Shown here one piece after another: positions 24,884 to 27,120 of a stretch of DNA of 27,120 nucleotides. Position 1 is the first letter of the stretch; every line of letters begins with the position of its first letter. Below the pieces are notes generated by a model that ran no database searches, was not told the DNA's origin, and saw nothing but the letters and a program-made list of their open reading frames with translations. The DNA comes from JACKHA01 sp041401985 (GTDB lineage Bacteria > Planctomycetota > Phycisphaerae > Phycisphaerales > UBA1924). The stretch is from contig JAWKTE010000030.1 of the NCBI GenBank assembly GCA_041401985.1, forward strand, positions 1 through 27,120, read 5' to 3'. The position numbers and the translations under genes were made by a program.

Positions 24884-24918
24884 GGATCTGCCATCTCAGA
24901 TCTGAGATCCCAGATTCG
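24884..24918. repeat. Five-unit 7-bp tandem repeat upstream of xylA
   Basis: The units are ggatctg, ccatctc, agatctg, agatccc and agattcg, giving a clear 7-base period. They lie in the gap between xylA and apbE (24830-25087), about 55 bases upstream of the xylA start. Neither gene's promoter is recognisable here. Confidence 0.6.
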
Positions 24919-25022
24919 GACCCCCAAGCCCGTATCCGCCGACTCCCCCATCCCCCGCACTTCTGCTTGCCGCTCGTGGTTGCCTCTGTTCCGGCTCTAC
25001 CGTTCCGCGGCCAATGGCCGAT

Positions 25023-25070
25023 CCTCTCCGCTCCCTCCGCGTCCCTCTCCGCGTCCTCCGCGTTCGGCAT
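25023..25070. repeat. AACGCGGAGG-type repeat upstream of apbE
   Basis: This plus-strand run of ctccgctccctccgcgtc-like units ends in cctccgcgttcggcat (25055-25070), identical to 16 bases of the copy inside xylA. It ends 17 bases before the likely apbE start at 25088. The open frame extending upstream of apbE passes through it and is therefore not taken as coding. Confidence 0.7.
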
Positions 25071-25087
25071 CACCCATACCGTCCCCC

Positions 25088-26056
25088 GTGCCCCTCACCT
25101 TCTGCCTCGACGCCATGCGGACCCGCTTCGAGATCGTCCTCGACGCGCCGCATCTTCCCGAACGCGACGCCCAGGCCGCCGCCCGCGCCGCCCTCGACGA
25201 GGTCGCGCTCGCCGAGCAACGCCTCTCGCTCTTCCGCAAGGACTCGCTCCTCGCCCACATCAACCGCGCGGCGTTCCACGAACCCGTCCGCCTCGACGCC
25301 GACACCTTCAACCTGCTCGCCACCGCCCGCGCCGTGTGGCTCGCCTCGGACGGCGCGTTCGACCCCACCATCGCCCGCCGCATGACGGCCCTCGGCCTCC
25401 ACGACAACGCCGTGCTGCCCGATCTGGCCGACGACGCACCTCCCCCCTCCCCCGCGTGCGGGGGAGGTGTTAGACGAGGCTCTGCGAGTCTGACGGAGGG
25501 GGCAACCGATCAACCCTCAACCCACACCAACACGCCCCACACCCTCGCCGCGATCGACCTCAACCCCACCGCCTCCACCATCCGCTTCAACGCCCCGGTC
25601 GCCCTCGACCTGGGCGCGATCGCCAAGGGCCACGCCCTCGACCTGGCCGGCCGCACCCTCCGCGAGCACGCGATCCAGACCGCCCTGCTCCACGCCGGCA
25701 CCAGCACCGTGCTCGCCCTGGGCCATCCGCCCGATCGCCACGCCTGGTCGGTCGCCGTCCGCACGCCCACCGGCGATGCCCCGTCCATCGACCTGCGCGA
25801 CGCCGCCCTTTCCGTCTCCGCACACCACGCCCGATCCAGCCCCACCGACCCCGCCACCACCCACATCCTCGACCCCCGCACCGGCCAGCCCGCCACGCCC
25901 CCCCACCCCATCGCCGCCGTCACCGCCCCCACCGCCACCCTCGCCGACGCCTGGTCCACGGCCATCCTCATCCTCAGGTCGCCGCCGCCAACGCTGCCGC
26001 GCGACATCCGCGTCATCCTGCCGACGAGCGATCAAGTGCCGAGTGCCGAGGACTGA
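25088..26056 (+). CDS. apbE: FAD:protein FMN transferase (ApbE family) with in-frame repeat-derived segments
   Basis: ApbE attaches FMN covalently to Thr/Ser of partner flavoproteins (for example NqrB/C or RnfG), using FAD and Mg2+. The start is taken as GTG 25088 because it includes TFCLDAMRTRFEIVLDA, which matches the family's opening 'F-x-AMGTxFxI'; ATG 25115 would cut into it. Other blocks are LFRKDSLLAHINRAA, SDGAFDPTI, APVALDLGAIAKGHALDLAG (the DLGxIAKG motif), ILDPRTGQP and the C-terminal ATLADAWSTAILIL. The usual 'NxGGD' block reads LLHAGTSTVLALG, so the GGD is replaced. No signal peptide or lipobox is visible, although ApbE is usually exported. An insert of about 35 residues (about 116-150) comes from hairpin DNA, and the last residues (VPSAED) from a 7-bp repeat. 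Function is likely but not certain given these changes. Confidence 0.85.
   Translation: MPLTFCLDAMRTRFEIVLDAPHLPERDAQAAARAALDEVALAEQRLSLFRKDSLLAHINRAAFHEPVRLDADTFNLLATARAVWLASDGAFDPTIARRMTALGLHDNAVLPDLADDAPPPSPACGGGVRRGSASLTEGATDQPSTHTNTPHTLAAIDLNPTASTIRFNAPVALDLGAIAKGHALDLAGRTLREHAIQTALLHAGTSTVLALGHPPDRHAWSVAVRTPTGDAPSIDLRDAALSVSAHHARSSPTDPATTHILDPRTGQPATPPHPIAAVTAPTATLADAWSTAILILRSPPPTLPRDIRVILPTSDQVPSAED
25446..25467. repeat. Perfect GC-rich hairpin inside the apbE coding sequence
   Basis: The sequence cctcccccgc (25446-25455) pairs with gcgggggagg (25458-25467) around a two-base loop. It encodes part of the insert PPPSPACGGGVRRGSASLTE in ApbE, which has no counterpart in the family as I know it. 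The whole extra segment spans roughly 25434-25540. Confidence 0.75.
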
Positions 26057-26131
26057 GTGCCGAGTCTCGGCGACCCGGCGTCCCCCACCACTCGGCACTC
26101 GGCACTCAGCACTCAGCACGCAGCACTCGCT
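26035..26131. repeat. Inverted array of 7-bp repeats overlapping the apbE stop codon
   Basis: The left arm holds five 7-base units (agtgccg, agtgccg, aggactg, agtgccg, agtctcg; 26035-26069). The right arm holds six units of the opposite sense (actcggc twice, actcagc twice, acgcagc, actcgct; 26090-26131). Bases 26055-26065 pair perfectly with 26090-26100, and other registers are possible. The apbE stop (26054-26056) lies in the left arm. The array fills nearly all of the gap before the oxidoreductase gene, and could act as terminator. Confidence 0.8.
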
Positions 26132-26144
26132 CCTACCCTCCCCC

Positions 26145-27120
26145 ATGCCCACCAACCGCCGCGACTTCATCCGCACCTCCGCCGGTGCGCTCGCCGCCAT
26201 GGCCATCGTTCCTGAACTGGCCCTGGGCCGCTCGCTCCGCCTCGACGGCATGCCCGTGGCCCTTATCGGCGCAGGCCGCCAGGGCCGCGTCCTCATGGGC
26301 GAGATCCAGAAGATCGCCGGCGCGACCATTGCCGCGGTGTGCGACCCCGTCGAGACCCGCCTGGCCGCCGGCCTGCGCCGCGCCCCCGGTGCCCTGGGCT
26401 TCGCCGACCACCGCGCCCTGCTGGAGCGCGACGACATCCAGGCCGTGTTCATCGCCACGCCCACGCACCTGCACCGCGCCATCGCCGAGGCCGCCCTGGC
26501 CGCCGGCAAGCACGTCTACTGCGAGGCCCCCATCGCCCACACCGTCGACGACGCCAAGGCCATCGTCCGCGCGGCCCGCGCATCCTCCAAGGTCTTCATG
26601 CCCGGCCTCGAGGGGCGCTCCAACCCCGTCTACCAACTCGCCCGCACCTTCTTCCGCTCCGAGGCGGTCCGCGACCTGGTCTCCATGCGGGCCCAGCAGC
26701 ACGAGAAGATCTCGTGGCGCACCCCCGTCTCCAACCCCGCCGACGAGCGGGCCCTCAACTGGCGCCTCGACAACGCCGTCACCACCGGCCTGCCCGGTGA
26801 GTGGGGCACCCACCAGTTCGACGTCTTCCACTGGTACACCGACCGCCGCCCCCTGCGCGTCCGCGGCGTCGGCTCCATCCGCCTCCACGACGACGGGCGC
26901 ACCCTGCCCGACTCGGTCGCCTGCCTCATCGAGTACGAGGGCGGCCGAACTCTCTCCTACGAAGCCACGCTCGCCAACTCCTACGAGGGCCGCTACGAAG
27001 TCCTCTACGGCACCAACGCCGCGATCAAACTCGGCTGGAGCCACGGCTGGATGTTCAAGGAGGCCGACGCCCCCACCCAGGGCTGGGAGGTCTACGCCAA
27101 CCGCCAGCAGTTCCACAACG
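26145..27120 (+). CDS. Tat-exported Gfo/Idh/MocA-family oxidoreductase (cut by window end)
   Basis: The first 325 codons are present, without a stop. The product begins with a twin-arginine signal (NRRDFIRTSAGALAAMAIVP), so it should be folded with its cofactor and exported to the periplasm. The Rossmann motif VALIGAGRQGRVLMGEI follows, then AAVCDP, VFIATPTHLHRAIAEAALAA and GKHVYCEAPIAHTVDDAKAI. The family usually has Glu-Lys-Pro at the last block, the lysine being catalytic in glucose-fructose oxidoreductase and relatives; here it is Cys126-Glu127-Ala128-Pro129. Further blocks are GLPGEWGTHQFDVFHWYTDR and GGRTLSYEATLANSYEGRYE. Many such exported paralogues occur in Planctomycetes, probably acting on sugars or sugar acids. 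Substrate unknown. Confidence 0.88.
   Translation, partial: MPTNRRDFIRTSAGALAAMAIVPELALGRSLRLDGMPVALIGAGRQGRVLMGEIQKIAGATIAAVCDPVETRLAAGLRRAPGALGFADHRALLERDDIQAVFIATPTHLHRAIAEAALAAGKHVYCEAPIAHTVDDAKAIVRAARASSKVFMPGLEGRSNPVYQLARTFFRSEAVRDLVSMRAQQHEKISWRTPVSNPADERALNWRLDNAVTTGLPGEWGTHQFDVFHWYTDRRPLRVRGVGSIRLHDDGRTLPDSVACLIEYEGGRTLSYEATLANSYEGRYEVLYGTNAAIKLGWSHGWMFKEADAPTQGWEVYANRQQFHN

Noticed and set aside
24980..25087. Upstream extension of ApbE
   Set aside because: It translates the dispersed repeat into a Pro/Ser/Arg-rich string, and the family's own N-terminal motif begins just after GTG 25088.
26035..26131. Possible CRISPR array
   Set aside because: The units are 7 bases without spacers and in two opposing orientations, so they are tandem repeats and not a CRISPR.

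Overview
The window is very GC-rich and densely coded on both strands. Several traits suggest a bacterium of the Planctomycetota, probably Phycisphaerae-like: a Tat-exported Gfo/Idh/MocA oxidoreductase, small zinc-ribbon membrane proteins, a large low-complexity Gln/Pro-rich membrane protein, weak Shine-Dalgarno use, and short imperfect repeats scattered in gaps and inside genes. That assignment is inference; there is no rRNA or other marker here. I saw no tRNA, rRNA, CRISPR array, transposase or prophage gene.

Layout. 1-694 (minus): the start of a flagellar rod/hook protein gene and a small FmdB-like protein. 826-7620 (plus): a cell-surface module with a PAPS-type sulfotransferase, an ABC-2 polysaccharide export permease (Wzm-like), its ATPase with a C-terminal carbohydrate-binding region (Wzt-like), and a 924-residue protein with two methyltransferase domains, a TPR-like region and a long coiled coil carrying eight W-x3-Q motifs. 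7723-14771 (minus): a zinc-ribbon membrane protein, a GT-C glycosyltransferase, a zinc alcohol dehydrogenase, a membrane-anchored CX5R phosphatase and a 920-residue low-complexity membrane protein. 15005-20229 (plus): a flotillin-like SPFH protein, a trypsin-like/TPR protein, an RlmN/Cfr-family radical SAM enzyme and a GNAT acetyltransferase. 20237-22249 (minus): an MscS-type channel. 22571-23425 (plus): a MddA-like methyltransferase. 23528-24829 (minus): a Streptomyces-type xylose isomerase. 25088-27120 (plus): ApbE and the start of a Gfo/Idh/MocA oxidoreductase.

The most coherent system is the 2079-7620 export module. In the known E. coli O8/O9a systems, WbdD caps the glycan, its coiled coil measures chain length, and the Wzt C-terminal domain recognises the cap. 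Here permease, ATPase with binding domain, and a methyltransferase/coiled-coil protein lie side by side, so a chain-terminating, length-measuring exporter is a reasonable hypothesis. It has two methyltransferase domains and no visible kinase. No polymerising glycosyltransferase lies beside it, so the glycan would have to be made by enzymes encoded elsewhere.

The second theme is repeats. An AACGCGGAGG-type repeat occurs at five places, once in frame inside xylA. A perfect hairpin is in frame inside apbE, and 7-bp tandem repeats encode the apbE C-terminus and stop codon. Base composition also shifts from G-rich to C-rich on the plus strand across the window, largely regardless of gene direction.
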